Source: IMCC26077 sp964561165
GTDB lineage: Bacteria; Actinomycetota; Actinomycetes; Nanopelagicales; Nanopelagicaceae
NCBI GenBank assembly: GCA_964561165.1
Contig: CAZLOJ010000052.1
Span: 1-6,965, forward strand
DNA length: 6,965 nt
Reading direction: 5' to 3'
Of this stretch, positions 1 to 6,297 are shown piece after piece. The stretch's first letter is position 1. Every line of letters starts with the position of its first letter. The translations under genes and the position numbers were made by a program. The notes beneath the pieces were generated by a model. It ran no database searches. It was not told where the DNA came from and saw only the letters and a list, made by a program, of their open reading frames with translations.

Positions 1-1
1 G

Positions 2-757
2 CGCACACTTGAAAAACTTGGCTTTGAGATCACGGTTGCTAAATCTGTTTTCGATGAACAGATTCCAAAAGGGAAGATCATTAGCATGTCGCCCCCTGCG
101 GGAAGCAGAGCGTCCGAGGGTGAACAAATTTCGATAGTGCTCTCTAAGGGAGCAGAGCGATACAAGGTCCCTAGCCTTAAAGGTAAGAGCATCTCGCAGG
201 CCACAATTGAACTAGCGAATGTGAAATTGGTGATTGGTTCGGCGCAAAGTCAATTCGATGTCAAGATTCCAAAGGACCAGATAATTTCGACCTCGCCGGC
301 CCCAGGAACCTTGGTTAAGAAAAATACCCAGGTCAACCTTCTGGTCAGTAAAGGACCAGAGCTAGTGGCTATCGCTAATTATGTGGGCAAGTCGAGTGAA
401 CAAGCGCTCAACGAGTTAACAGAGGCGGGCTTTGAAGTTACGCAGAGCGATGAGTTCAGCGATAAATTCCCAATTGGAATTGTTATCTCGCAGAACCCAA
501 CCGACCCAGAACTTACCAAGGGAGCGGAAGTCGCGCTCACTATCTCAAAGGGTCCTGAAAAGATAAAAATTCCATCTGGGATCCTCAAGAGCGAAGAAGG
601 TAAAGCAATCAAGCTTCTCGAAGATTACGGCTTCAGCGTCCAAGTTCTAAAGCCTGCCAAGGTGGCAAAAGGAAAGAAGTTGATTGTCATCAAGGTCAAC
701 CCCACTGAGGGCGCACTTGTGAAGCGTAATTCTGTAATAACCATCGAAGTGAAGTAG
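2..757 (+). CDS. PASTA-repeat protein, C-terminal part; probable PknB-type Ser/Thr protein kinase (5' end outside window)
   Basis: The frame is open from the first bases, so the gene starts upstream; 251 residues are visible. They consist of four PASTA repeats about 66 residues apart: a partial one at visible residues 1-50, then about 54-118, 121-184 and 188-251. Each repeat has the usual pattern: a VPxLxGKS-like start, a helix ending in a GF/VKL turn, an 'IPKGxIIS..P.xG' segment and a closing 'v.l.vSKG' strand. The protein ends directly after the last repeat. In actinobacteria such tandem PASTA repeats form the extracellular sensor of membrane-anchored Ser/Thr kinases that bind muropeptides or lipid II. 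The kinase and membrane segment are not in view, so kinase identity is inference; a PASTA penicillin-binding protein is less likely because those usually carry fewer repeats. The last repeat is divergent at its start (IPSGILKSEEG). An internal ATG at 86 lies inside the first repeat and is not a plausible start. Confidence 0.85.
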   Translation, partial: RTLEKLGFEITVAKSVFDEQIPKGKIISMSPPAGSRASEGEQISIVLSKGAERYKVPSLKGKSISQATIELANVKLVIGSAQSQFDVKIPKDQIISTSPAPGTLVKKNTQVNLLVSKGPELVAIANYVGKSSEQALNELTEAGFEVTQSDEFSDKFPIGIVISQNPTDPELTKGAEVALTISKGPEKIKIPSGILKSEEGKAIKLLEDYGFSVQVLKPAKVAKGKKLIVIKVNPTEGALVKRNSVITIEVK

Positions 758-760
758 CCT
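755..760 (+). promoter_or_regulatory. Candidate -10 hexamer (TAGCCT) for a leaderless nfo transcript
   Basis: TAGCCT fits the actinobacterial TANNNT -10 pattern and ends 8 nt before the nfo ATG at 769, so transcription would start at or next to the start codon. No Shine-Dalgarno sequence precedes that ATG. The first three bases are the stop codon of the PASTA gene. I see no recognisable -35. A match to such a short pattern can be chance. Confidence 0.3.
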
Positions 761-768
761 TCCCGTAT

Positions 769-1629
769 ATGGCCACCCAAGTAAAAAACCGAATTGGCGC
801 TCACGTCCCCACTTCTGGTGGATTGGTAAAGCGTGCCTTGGGTTATGCCCAAACTATTGAGGCAGAGACCATTCAAATTTTCGCCTCGAACCCACGTGGC
901 TGGGCGATGCCCGATGCAAATCCTGTAGCTGATGCTGAATTTCGAGAGAGCGCGGCGGCAATGGATATCACCACCTACATACACGCGCCATTTCTGATCA
1001 ATCTTGGTTCGCCGACTGAAGGAACATATGAGAACTCGTTGGCATCAACCGAGTATGCCCTCCGTCGAAGTCGTGAACTTGGCGCGCTGGGCGCTGTCAT
1101 TCATACTGGTTCGGCAGTCAAAGAGGAGTTTGTCGACCAAGCATGGAAACAAATTCATAATGGAATGATGCCGATTCTTGAAAATCTAAAGGATGAAGAC
1201 CCCTTCCTCTTACTTGAACCCACTGCAGGACAGGGTCAATCGCTTGTGAAGAAACTTGAAGAATTGGTCAAATACTTTGAGGCGCTTGAATTCCATCCAA
1301 AGGTTGGTATCTGTATCGACACCTGCCATGTCTTTGCGGCAGGACATGACATCACTACTAAGAATGGCATTGATCAAATGCTTTCCGGACTCCTGGAGCA
1401 TGTCCCGAAAGAACGGATCAAATTAGTCCACGCAAATGATTCCATGGACATTTGTGGTGCGCTCAAAGACCGGCATCAGTCGATTGGCGAAGGTCACATC
1501 GGTCAGAAGCCTTTTCAAATGTTGATGGAGCATCCTGCAATGGCCGGAGTTCCCTTCGTACTCGAAACCCCTGGTGAAGAACCAGAACATGGCGGCGAAG
1601 TGAAAATTCTCAAGAAACTCCGCGGATAG
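769..1629 (+). CDS. nfo: Endonuclease IV (AP endonuclease family 2, deoxyribonuclease IV)
   Basis: This is a base-excision repair enzyme that cuts the phosphodiester bond 5' of abasic sites and removes 3' blocking groups, using a trinuclear zinc centre in a TIM barrel. At 286 residues it matches E. coli Nfo (285). All nine zinc ligands are recognisable: H72 (YIHAPF), H112 (VIHTGS), E150 (LLEPTAGQG), D184 and H187 (CIDTCHVFAAGHD), H221 (VHANDS), D234 and H236 (KDRHQSIGEGHIG) and E266 (LETPG). They lie 3 to 5 residues beyond the E. coli positions throughout, so the fold should be intact. The N-terminal RIGAHVPTSGGL is also typical. The ATG at 769 gives the family-length N terminus. It begins 11 nt after the PASTA gene's stop and has no Shine-Dalgarno sequence, so it is probably leaderless or translationally coupled. 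A permease gene follows 23 nt downstream. Confidence 0.95.
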   Translation: MATQVKNRIGAHVPTSGGLVKRALGYAQTIEAETIQIFASNPRGWAMPDANPVADAEFRESAAAMDITTYIHAPFLINLGSPTEGTYENSLASTEYALRRSRELGALGAVIHTGSAVKEEFVDQAWKQIHNGMMPILENLKDEDPFLLLEPTAGQGQSLVKKLEELVKYFEALEFHPKVGICIDTCHVFAAGHDITTKNGIDQMLSGLLEHVPKERIKLVHANDSMDICGALKDRHQSIGEGHIGQKPFQMLMEHPAMAGVPFVLETPGEEPEHGGEVKILKKLRG

Positions 1630-1634
1630 CTCTC

Positions 1635-1640
1635 AAGGAA
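1635..1640 (+). promoter_or_regulatory. Ribosome binding site (AAGGAA) for the first permease
   Basis: AAGGAA in the 23-nt space after nfo lies 12 nt before the ATG at 1653. The spacing is long but usable, and it supports that ATG as the start. Confidence 0.45.
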
Positions 1641-1652
1641 ATATTTAAAGCC

Positions 1653-2522
1653 ATGACGAGAAAAGTCCAGATTTTTGCTCTAATAGCGCTCACATCTGTC
1701 GCAGCTATTTGGGGAGCCTCCTTTGTCCTCATGAAAGATGCCCTCGCTGGACAGAACGTCGATGACTTCCTTGCTACCCGATTTATCATTGCCACCTTTG
1801 TACTGATCCTCATCCAACCGAAAACATTGACGCAAATCTCTCCTGAGATGTTGAAGAAAGGTTTCGCGCTCGGCTTATTCCTTGGCTCTGGATATCTATT
1901 TCAAACGATTGGGCTAAACCTCACAACTGCTGCAACAACAGGATTTCTCACTGGCCTTTATGTTGTTTTCACACCGATACTCGGTGCCCTCTTTCTCAAA
2001 TCTCATGTAACAAGAAATGAATGGATTGGCGTTGTGATGGCCACGGCTGGACTAGGGCTGCTCTCCTTTAAGGGATTCGCTATTGGCGTTGGCGAACTAT
2101 CAGTCTTGCTTAGCGCGCTATTTTTCGCTCTCCATATTCTCGGACTTGGCAGATGGTCTGAGAAATTTGCAACGTACCCGCTGACCGTCGTGCAGCTAGG
2201 CACGATTGCCATCCTCACTTCCATGCTTGCAATAATTGATAACGGCTATGAACCCCCCAATACCGACCAGGAGTGGAAGGCGACGATTTTCACCGCCATT
2301 CTGGCTACCTCAGTGGCGTTCTTGGTTCAAACTTGGTCGCAATCGAAGATGGATGCCACCGTGGTTGCTGTCGTGCTCACGCTTGAAGTCGTCTTTGCGG
2401 CGCTTTTTGCAGTAATTGCTGGACAAGAATCATTAACGGTTAAAGCAACTATCGGCGGTGCATTGATTTTTGCCGCGATGCTCTTGATGCAGGTGCGGCA
2501 GAACTCGAAAGTCAGTAGCGCA
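1653..2522 (+). CDS. EamA/DMT-family permease (3' end lost in assembly gap)
   Basis: This is an integral membrane protein of the drug/metabolite transporter superfamily, with 290 residues visible before the Ns. Hydrophobic segments lie at about 7-28, 37-56, 69-87, 93-114, 122-140, 146-166, 177-196, 209-227, 234-256 and 264-281, giving the ten helices expected for two tandem EamA domains. Family signatures include AAIWGASFVLMK in helix 1, TTAATTGFLTGLYVVFTPILGAL in helix 4 (here split as TTAATTGFL and GLYVVFTPILGAL), and the second-domain motif LTLEVVFAALFAV. Helix 10 and a short polar tail (QVRQNSKVSSA) are already present, so only a few residues and the stop should be missing. Any reading past 2522 is an artefact of translating Ns. 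These permeases export or import small metabolites, and the substrate cannot be told from sequence. It follows nfo by 23 nt and may be cotranscribed with it; a functional link is not evident. Confidence 0.88.
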
Positions 2523-2622
2523 NNNNNNNNNNNNNNNNNNNNNNNNNNNNNNNNNNNNNNNNNNNNNNNNNNNNNNNNNNNNNNNNNNNNNNNNNNNNNN
2601 NNNNNNNNNNNNNNNNNNNNNN
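2523..2622. other. Assembly gap (100 Ns)
   Basis: There are exactly 100 undetermined bases, the conventional placeholder for a gap of unknown length. The gap interrupts the 3' end of the permease (plus strand) and the 3' part of the alkyltransferase (minus strand), which converge on it. The alkyltransferase alone should need roughly 290 nt more, so the true gap is probably longer than 100 bases. Confidence 0.95.
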
Positions 2623-2828
2623 TCGCCATCGAAGTAATCTTCAATAATCTCGGCAATCCAGATTGAATCTTTGCTGGCAACCAACTTTCGCTCGTGATCT
2701 GTGTTCGAAAGCTTCCCGCGCAGTTGCGCGAAAGTGGTAAATCCTGCTGCAACAAGGGTCTTCCCATCCACAATGACGTTCAAAGTTCCTAATGGCGTGG
2801 TGGAGCTACATTTGATGAGTGGTTGCAC
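2623..2828 (-). CDS. Probable methylated-DNA--protein-cysteine methyltransferase, N-terminal part (rest lost in gap)
   Basis: Sixty-eight residues are visible from a GTG start at 2826-2828 to the gap. The pattern resembles the N-terminal ribonuclease-like domain of O6-alkylguanine-DNA alkyltransferases (Ogt/Ada-C): an early TPLGTLNVIVDGKTLVAAGF strand pair, a variable stretch, then a helix ending in IIEDYFDG, equivalent to the usual 'L.eYF.G'. These enzymes transfer an alkyl group from O6-alkylguanine to a cysteine in a PCHRV motif, in a suicide repair reaction. That motif and the DNA-binding helix-turn-helix would lie in the missing C-terminal half (families are about 160-175 residues), so activity cannot be judged. 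GTG is the first start in the frame after an in-frame TAG at 2844-2846. The gene begins 11 nt after the DAHP synthase stop, in the same direction. The call rests on the weaker, non-catalytic domain and is therefore moderate. Confidence 0.65.
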
Positions 2829-2836
2829 GAGAGGGG

Positions 2837-2865
2837 AGGTTATCTAGCCTGCAACATTTCAGCAA
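2837..2865 (-). promoter_or_regulatory. Candidate promoter for the alkyltransferase, inside the 3' end of the DAHP synthase gene
   Basis: Reading the minus strand, TTGCTG (2865-2860), a 17-nt spacer, TAACCT (2842-2837) and 8 nt lead to the GTG start. The -10-like hexamer contains the TAA stop of the DAHP synthase gene. This could give a leaderless alkyltransferase transcript independent of the upstream operon. It is the only one of the leaderless candidates here with a -35-like partner (TTG of TTGACA). Confidence 0.35.
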
Positions 2866-4177
2866 CGAGGAAGGCCAGTTCGAGCGATTGGGTGTGATTC
2901 AATCGCGGATCGCAGGCAGTCTCATAACGCGACGCTAGATCGTCATGCGAAATCTCAGTGCCACCACCCACGCATTCGGTGACATCGTCACCGGTTAATT
3001 CGATATGAATGCCGCCCGGATGCGTGCCTAGTTTCTTGTGCACTTCAAAGAATCCGCGCACCTCGTCCATCACATCATCAAACCTGCGAGTTTTGTATCC
3101 ACTCGGCGCTTCATAGGTATTTCCATGCATCGGATCGCACACCCAAAGCACCTCTGCACCAGATTTTCGAACTCCTTCAACGAGAGCGGGAAGCGCTTGC
3201 CGGATTACTCCTGCACCCATCCGGGTGATGAGCGTGATTCGCCCTGGCTCACGATTAGGGTCGAGCTTGTTAATCAACGCAGTTATCTCTTCGACAGTAG
3301 CCTTCGGACCAACTTTGATACCGATTGGATTGCGAATCTTGGCGCAGAAATCCACATGTGCGCCATCAATCTGTCGAGTGCGCTCACCTATCCAAACAAA
3401 GTGCGCGGATACATCGTATGGCTCACCAGTTCGTGAATCGATTCGAGTGAGGGCTTTCTCGTATTCAAGGATGAGCGCCTCATGGCTTGAGAAGAGATCT
3501 ACGGCTCGGAATTGATCGGCGTCAATCCCAGCAGATTTCATGAATGCGAGCGCTCGTCCGATTTCGTTTGCCATTTGTTCGTAGCGTTCACCGAAAGCGG
3601 CATCGCGAATAAATCCCTTATTCCACTCGTGAACTCTCCGTAAATCTGCGAATCCACCTTGCGTGAATGCGCGTACCAGGTTCAAGGTCATTGCCGAGGT
3701 GTGATAGACCTTAACCAATCGTTGTGGGTCAGGAGTACGCGAACGCTCGTCGAATGCAAGATCGTTAACAGCATCGCCACGATAGGCAGGAAGCGTGATG
3801 CCATCGCGAGTTTCAGTATCTTTGCTCCGCGGTTTGGCGAATTGGCCAGCCATCCGGCCTACTTTGATGACAGGAAGGCTTGCGCCGTATTGCAGGACAG
3901 CTGCCATTTGCAAGATCGTTTTAATTCGATTTCGGATCGAATCTGCGGTTGCGCCAGTAAAGGTCTCCGCACAATCTCCGCCTTGCAACCAGAATGCCTC
4001 ACCGCGCGCTGCTTGGGCGATTCGACGCTTTAGCTCATCACATTCGCCAGCGAACACTAAAGGTGGGAAGGTGCGCAACTCTGCAGTAGCTTGATCAAGA
4101 GCTGCAGAGTCTGGCCAATTGGGTTGTTGCGCAGCGACCAATGAGGTGTCAAAGAGATTTTCCAATGATGTGGTCAT
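2840..4177 (-). CDS. aroG: Class II 3-deoxy-D-arabino-heptulosonate 7-phosphate (DAHP) synthase
   Basis: It condenses phosphoenolpyruvate with erythrose 4-phosphate to DAHP, the first committed step of the shikimate pathway to aromatic amino acids and chorismate products; it is cytosolic and metal-dependent. The 445 residues carry class II hallmarks: FWLQGGDCAETF (59-73 region), KVGRMAGQFAKPRS (105-118), RGDAVND, SSHEALILEYE, FVWIGERTRQIDGAHVDF, NPIGIKVGP, LITRMGAG, DPMHGNT, HIELTGDDVTECVGG and ETACDPRLN. The metal ligands Cys69, His351, Glu393 and Asp423 all sit 18 residues before the M. tuberculosis AroG ligands (87, 369, 411, 441), implying no net insertion between them and a shorter N terminus. 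I chose the ATG at 4175-4177 (MTTSLENLF): it has AAAAGGA upstream and leaves a 34-nt gap after the phosphofructokinase gene, whereas an ATG at 4240 would overlap that gene. Feedback inhibition by aromatic amino acids is usual in this class but not visible here. It lies between pfk and the alkyltransferase gene, probably in one operon. Confidence 0.96.
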   Translation of the reverse strand: MTTSLENLFDTSLVAAQQPNWPDSAALDQATAELRTFPPLVFAGECDELKRRIAQAARGEAFWLQGGDCAETFTGATADSIRNRIKTILQMAAVLQYGASLPVIKVGRMAGQFAKPRSKDTETRDGITLPAYRGDAVNDLAFDERSRTPDPQRLVKVYHTSAMTLNLVRAFTQGGFADLRRVHEWNKGFIRDAAFGERYEQMANEIGRALAFMKSAGIDADQFRAVDLFSSHEALILEYEKALTRIDSRTGEPYDVSAHFVWIGERTRQIDGAHVDFCAKIRNPIGIKVGPKATVEEITALINKLDPNREPGRITLITRMGAGVIRQALPALVEGVRKSGAEVLWVCDPMHGNTYEAPSGYKTRRFDDVMDEVRGFFEVHKKLGTHPGGIHIELTGDDVTECVGGGTEISHDDLASRYETACDPRLNHTQSLELAFLVAEMLQAR

Positions 4178-4189
4178 AGTAAGTGCTCG

Positions 4190-4196
4190 TCCTTTT
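4190..4196 (-). promoter_or_regulatory. Ribosome binding site (AAAAGGA) for DAHP synthase
   Basis: AAAAGGA on the minus strand ends 12 nt before the ATG at 4177. It favours that start over the upstream in-frame ATG at 4240, which lies inside the phosphofructokinase gene. Confidence 0.5.
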
Positions 4197-4211
4197 CCTT
4201 GGGTCCTGGCG

Positions 4212-5237
4212 CTATCCGAAGAATATTTCTGACTCTGCATAAAGTGCTGGGTCGACCAACTTGAGCTTCTCGGTCGCGCTTGCTAACGGGACGCGAACGA
4301 TATGTGTTGATTGCAGCGCAACCATGGTGCCCCAGGCTCCATCGTGAGCTGCAGTGATAGCGTGCAAACCAAATCGGGTAGCTAATACCCGGTCGAATGC
4401 GGTTGGGGTACCGCCGCGCTGGATATGGCCGAGGACCGACACGCGCGCTTCTTTACCGGTTCGCTGCTCGATCTCTTGCGCGAGCCACTCGCCAATACCT
4501 GAAAGCTTCACATGGCCGAAGGCATCTAGCGATCCATCTTTCGTGATTGCACTTCCCGCTTCTGGTAGCGCACCTTCGGCAACAACGATGATTGGCGCGT
4601 AGTTATATGTGTAACGCGACTCTACGTACTCACAAACTTTCTCTATTGAAAATGGCACTTCTGGAATCAAAATGCATGATGCGCCACCAGCTAACCCAGA
4701 ATGAAGAGCAATCCATCCTGCATGACGCCCCATCACTTCGACAATCAAGGTTCTATGATGAGATTCTGCAGTGGTGTGGAGTCGATCAATAGCTTCGACA
4801 GCAATATTTACTGCGGTATCAAAACCAAAGGTGTAATCGGTAGCGTTCAAATCATTATCAATAGTCTTTGGGACACCGATTACTTTCACGCCCAGCGAGT
4901 GGAGCTTCGTTGCAACACCTAATGTATCTTCGCCACCAATTGCAATCAGTGCATCGATGCCCTGCGCTTGCAAATTCTTCTTGATTTGTTCAACGCCACC
5001 TTCGATAGCAAATGGATTGGTTCGTGAAGAGCCAAGAATCGTTCCACCCCGGGGAAGTAGCCCGCGAGTTCGTTCGATATCTAGTGGGATGCTTAAGCCC
5101 TCGAGGGGGCCTTTCCACCCATCGCGAAAACCAACGAATTCGTACCCATATTCTTTGACGCCCTTGCGAACAATCGCGCGAATGACAGCATTGAGGCCGG
5201 GGCAATCTCCCCCGCCAGTCAACACGCCAACGCGCAT
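4212..5237 (-). CDS. pfkA: 6-phosphofructokinase, probably pyrophosphate-dependent
   Basis: It phosphorylates fructose 6-phosphate to fructose 1,6-bisphosphate in glycolysis. The 341 residues are typical of the family and begin with the donor-binding loop MRVGVLTGGGDCPGLNAV. Numbering coincides with E. coli PfkA: PKTIDND at 123-129 with catalytic Asp127, Arg162, MGR at 169-171, Glu222 and GHIQRGG at 270-276. At the donor site it has GGEDT (101-105), so Asp104, and Lys124. ATP enzymes of the E. coli type have Gly at both, and actinobacterial ATP enzymes generally have Gly104 with Lys124. Asp104 with Lys124 is the pattern of PPi-dependent enzymes (EC 2.7.1.90), which are reversible. PPi use is therefore predicted but unproven. 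The ATG at 5237 is preceded by AAGGGG at 6 nt; the open frame reaches an ATG at 5324, but those extra residues are unlike the family. It is the first gene of a minus-strand cluster with DAHP synthase 34 nt downstream. Confidence 0.95.
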   Translation of the reverse strand: MRVGVLTGGGDCPGLNAVIRAIVRKGVKEYGYEFVGFRDGWKGPLEGLSIPLDIERTRGLLPRGGTILGSSRTNPFAIEGGVEQIKKNLQAQGIDALIAIGGEDTLGVATKLHSLGVKVIGVPKTIDNDLNATDYTFGFDTAVNIAVEAIDRLHTTAESHHRTLIVEVMGRHAGWIALHSGLAGGASCILIPEVPFSIEKVCEYVESRYTYNYAPIIVVAEGALPEAGSAITKDGSLDAFGHVKLSGIGEWLAQEIEQRTGKEARVSVLGHIQRGGTPTAFDRVLATRFGLHAITAAHDGAWGTMVALQSTHIVRVPLASATEKLKLVDPALYAESEIFFG

Positions 5238-5335
5238 GGTTTGCCCCTTAATAATGAGATTTTCGCTAGGCCTAATGGTACCGGGGCAGAGATAGCTCGC
5301 GCTCTGGCCTGAACGATTGAGCAATTCCCTGAGAT
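5238..5335. promoter_or_regulatory. Divergent intergenic region between pfkA and the second permease
   Basis: These 98 nt must hold the promoter of the minus-strand pfkA cluster and probably that of the plus-strand permease. I could not pick a convincing -35/-10 pair for pfkA. Visible structure includes an 8-bp palindrome TAGGCCTA (5267-5274) and an imperfect inverted repeat with arms GGGCAGAG (5284-5291) and CTCTGGCC (5302-5309). That repeat has one mismatch and a 10-nt loop. Either could be an operator, but both are short enough to be chance. Confidence 0.4.
5244..5249 (-). promoter_or_regulatory. Ribosome binding site (AAGGGG) for pfkA
   Basis: AAGGGG on the minus strand lies 6 nt before the ATG at 5237. 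It is the best-spaced Shine-Dalgarno sequence in the window and fixes the pfkA start against the longer open frame. Confidence 0.65.
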
Positions 5336-5340
5336 ATGCT
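5335..5340 (+). promoter_or_regulatory. Candidate -10 hexamer (TATGCT) for the second permease
   Basis: TATGCT fits TANNNT and ends 7 nt before a GTG at 5348 and 4 nt before an ATG at 5345. A leaderless transcript starting at the GTG would give a protein beginning MSLTRPDS. No -35 is recognisable. The hexamer overlaps the outermost ATG (5336), which could not then be the start. Confidence 0.3.
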
Positions 5341-6274
5341 CGGGATGGTGAGCCTTACGCGACCCGACAGCGCAACGCAGCCACAGCCTGATTCCCGCTA
5401 TATCGGGTACTACCTTGCAGTAAGCGCCCTATGGGGCGTCCCCTATCTATTTGTCAGCGTTGCCGTGAAAGAGCTCTCTGTTCCCGTCATTGTCTTCACT
5501 CGAGTATTTATTGGTGCGCTGATTCTCATTCCATTGGCACTTCGTGCCGGCGCTCTAAAAGTTCCGCGTGCCAGCATCAAATACATCGCACTCTATGCCC
5601 TCTTTGAAATGTTCATTCCTTGGACTTTGATCTCTGATGGGCAACGTTCGGTGAGTTCAGGACTTGCAGGATTATTAATAGCAACTGTCCCGATTTGGGC
5701 AAACCTTCTCGCAGCTCTTGCGGGCGATCGATCAGTGCGACACCCACGGCAAGCTTTTGGAATTGTGATTGGATTTATCGGAGTCGTAGCTTTGGTAGGT
5801 ATCGACTCGCTGATGGAGAGCCACGATCTACTTGCCATGCTTAAGATCCTCTTAAGCGCCTTCTCTTATGCGTTCGCTACTTTTATGGCTATGCGCCACC
5901 TCGGTGGCGTTGCAGGTGTAACTGTCAACGGCTTGGCTATGGCGCTTACTGCGGTGGTTTTCTTTATTCCCGCGCTTCGAACCGCACCGACATCAATGCC
6001 CTCGAATCAAGCTCTCTTTGCGCTCCTTGCCCTAGGGCTACTCTGCACGGCGCTCGCCTTTTATCTCTTCTTCACCCTGCTGCGGATGATTGGACCACCC
6101 AAGGCATCGACAGTGACCTACCCCAATACTGCGATAGCGATTGCTCTGGGGGTCATTCTCCTTAACGAGCCAATAACGGTTGGGATGCTGCTGGGTTTCC
6201 CGTTGGTCCTGCTGGGCTCCTATCTAGCAGCCTCGCGCACTACCCGAGGGAAGATTTCAACGAGCGAAAAGTAG
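5336..6274 (+). CDS. EamA/DMT-family permease
   Basis: It has up to 312 residues and ten hydrophobic segments at about 22-44, 50-69, 82-99, 107-129, 139-157, 165-186, 193-213, 224-246, 256-275 and 281-300, in two tandem EamA repeats. Signatures are SALWGVPYLFVSVAV in helix 1, GLAGLLIATVPIWANLLAAL in helix 4, and YPNTAIAIALGVILLNEPIT towards the end, where the L-N/G-E-P motif is typical of the second EamA domain. It is a cytoplasmic-membrane metabolite transporter of unknown substrate. It is only distantly like the permease at 1653 and is not a recent duplicate. The start is uncertain: ATG 5336, ATG 5345 and GTG 5348 are in frame within 12 nt and none has a Shine-Dalgarno sequence; I give the outermost and suspect GTG 5348. 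All keep the same polar N-terminal tail before helix 1. It is divergent from pfkA and is followed after 23 nt by a small cysteine protein. Confidence 0.9.
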   Translation: MLGMVSLTRPDSATQPQPDSRYIGYYLAVSALWGVPYLFVSVAVKELSVPVIVFTRVFIGALILIPLALRAGALKVPRASIKYIALYALFEMFIPWTLISDGQRSVSSGLAGLLIATVPIWANLLAALAGDRSVRHPRQAFGIVIGFIGVVALVGIDSLMESHDLLAMLKILLSAFSYAFATFMAMRHLGGVAGVTVNGLAMALTAVVFFIPALRTAPTSMPSNQALFALLALGLLCTALAFYLFFTLLRMIGPPKASTVTYPNTAIAIALGVILLNEPITVGMLLGFPLVLLGSYLAASRTTRGKISTSEK

Positions 6275-6284
6275 CTCCCAGATT

Positions 6285-6290
6285 TACTCT
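6285..6290 (+). promoter_or_regulatory. Candidate -10 hexamer (TACTCT) for a leaderless small-protein transcript
   Basis: TACTCT fits TANNNT and ends exactly 7 nt before the ATG at 6298, the spacing expected for transcription starting at the start codon. There is no Shine-Dalgarno sequence in the 23-nt space after the permease. No -35 is recognisable. Confidence 0.35.
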
Positions 6291-6297
6291 TGCCAAC

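Noticed and set aside
2..757. Tandem DNA repeat
   Set aside because: The four repeats are visible only at protein level as PASTA domains. The DNA of the copies has diverged, so there is no direct-repeat array.
1653..2666. A 337-residue permease frame continuing through the Ns to 2666
   Set aside because: Residues after position 290 come from undetermined bases and then from the antisense of the alkyltransferase gene. Helix 10 is already complete before the gap, so the natural stop is expected just inside it.
2327..2773. Minus-strand open frame spanning the gap
   Set aside because: It is continuous only because Ns hide stops. It runs antisense to the permease and out of frame with the alkyltransferase, and its translation resembles no family.
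3038..3515. Plus-strand open frames opposite DAHP synthase (132 and 96 residues)
   Set aside because: They lie wholly antisense to a fully conserved enzyme gene, and their translations show no domain-like pattern. They are shadows of the coding strand.
3659..4094. Plus-strand open frames of 124 and 99 residues with several cysteines
   Set aside because: They are antisense to DAHP synthase. The cysteines come from complementing its codons and have no ordered spacing.
4178..4240. N-terminal extension of DAHP synthase to an ATG at 4240
   Set aside because: The extra 21 residues are unlike the family and overlap the end of pfkA. The ATG at 4177 has a ribosome binding site and gives a sensible N terminus.
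5238..5324. N-terminal extension of phosphofructokinase to an ATG at 5324
   Set aside because: The family starts at the MRVGVLTGGGDCPG segment. The extension is unlike the family, and AAGGGG is placed 6 nt before the inner ATG.
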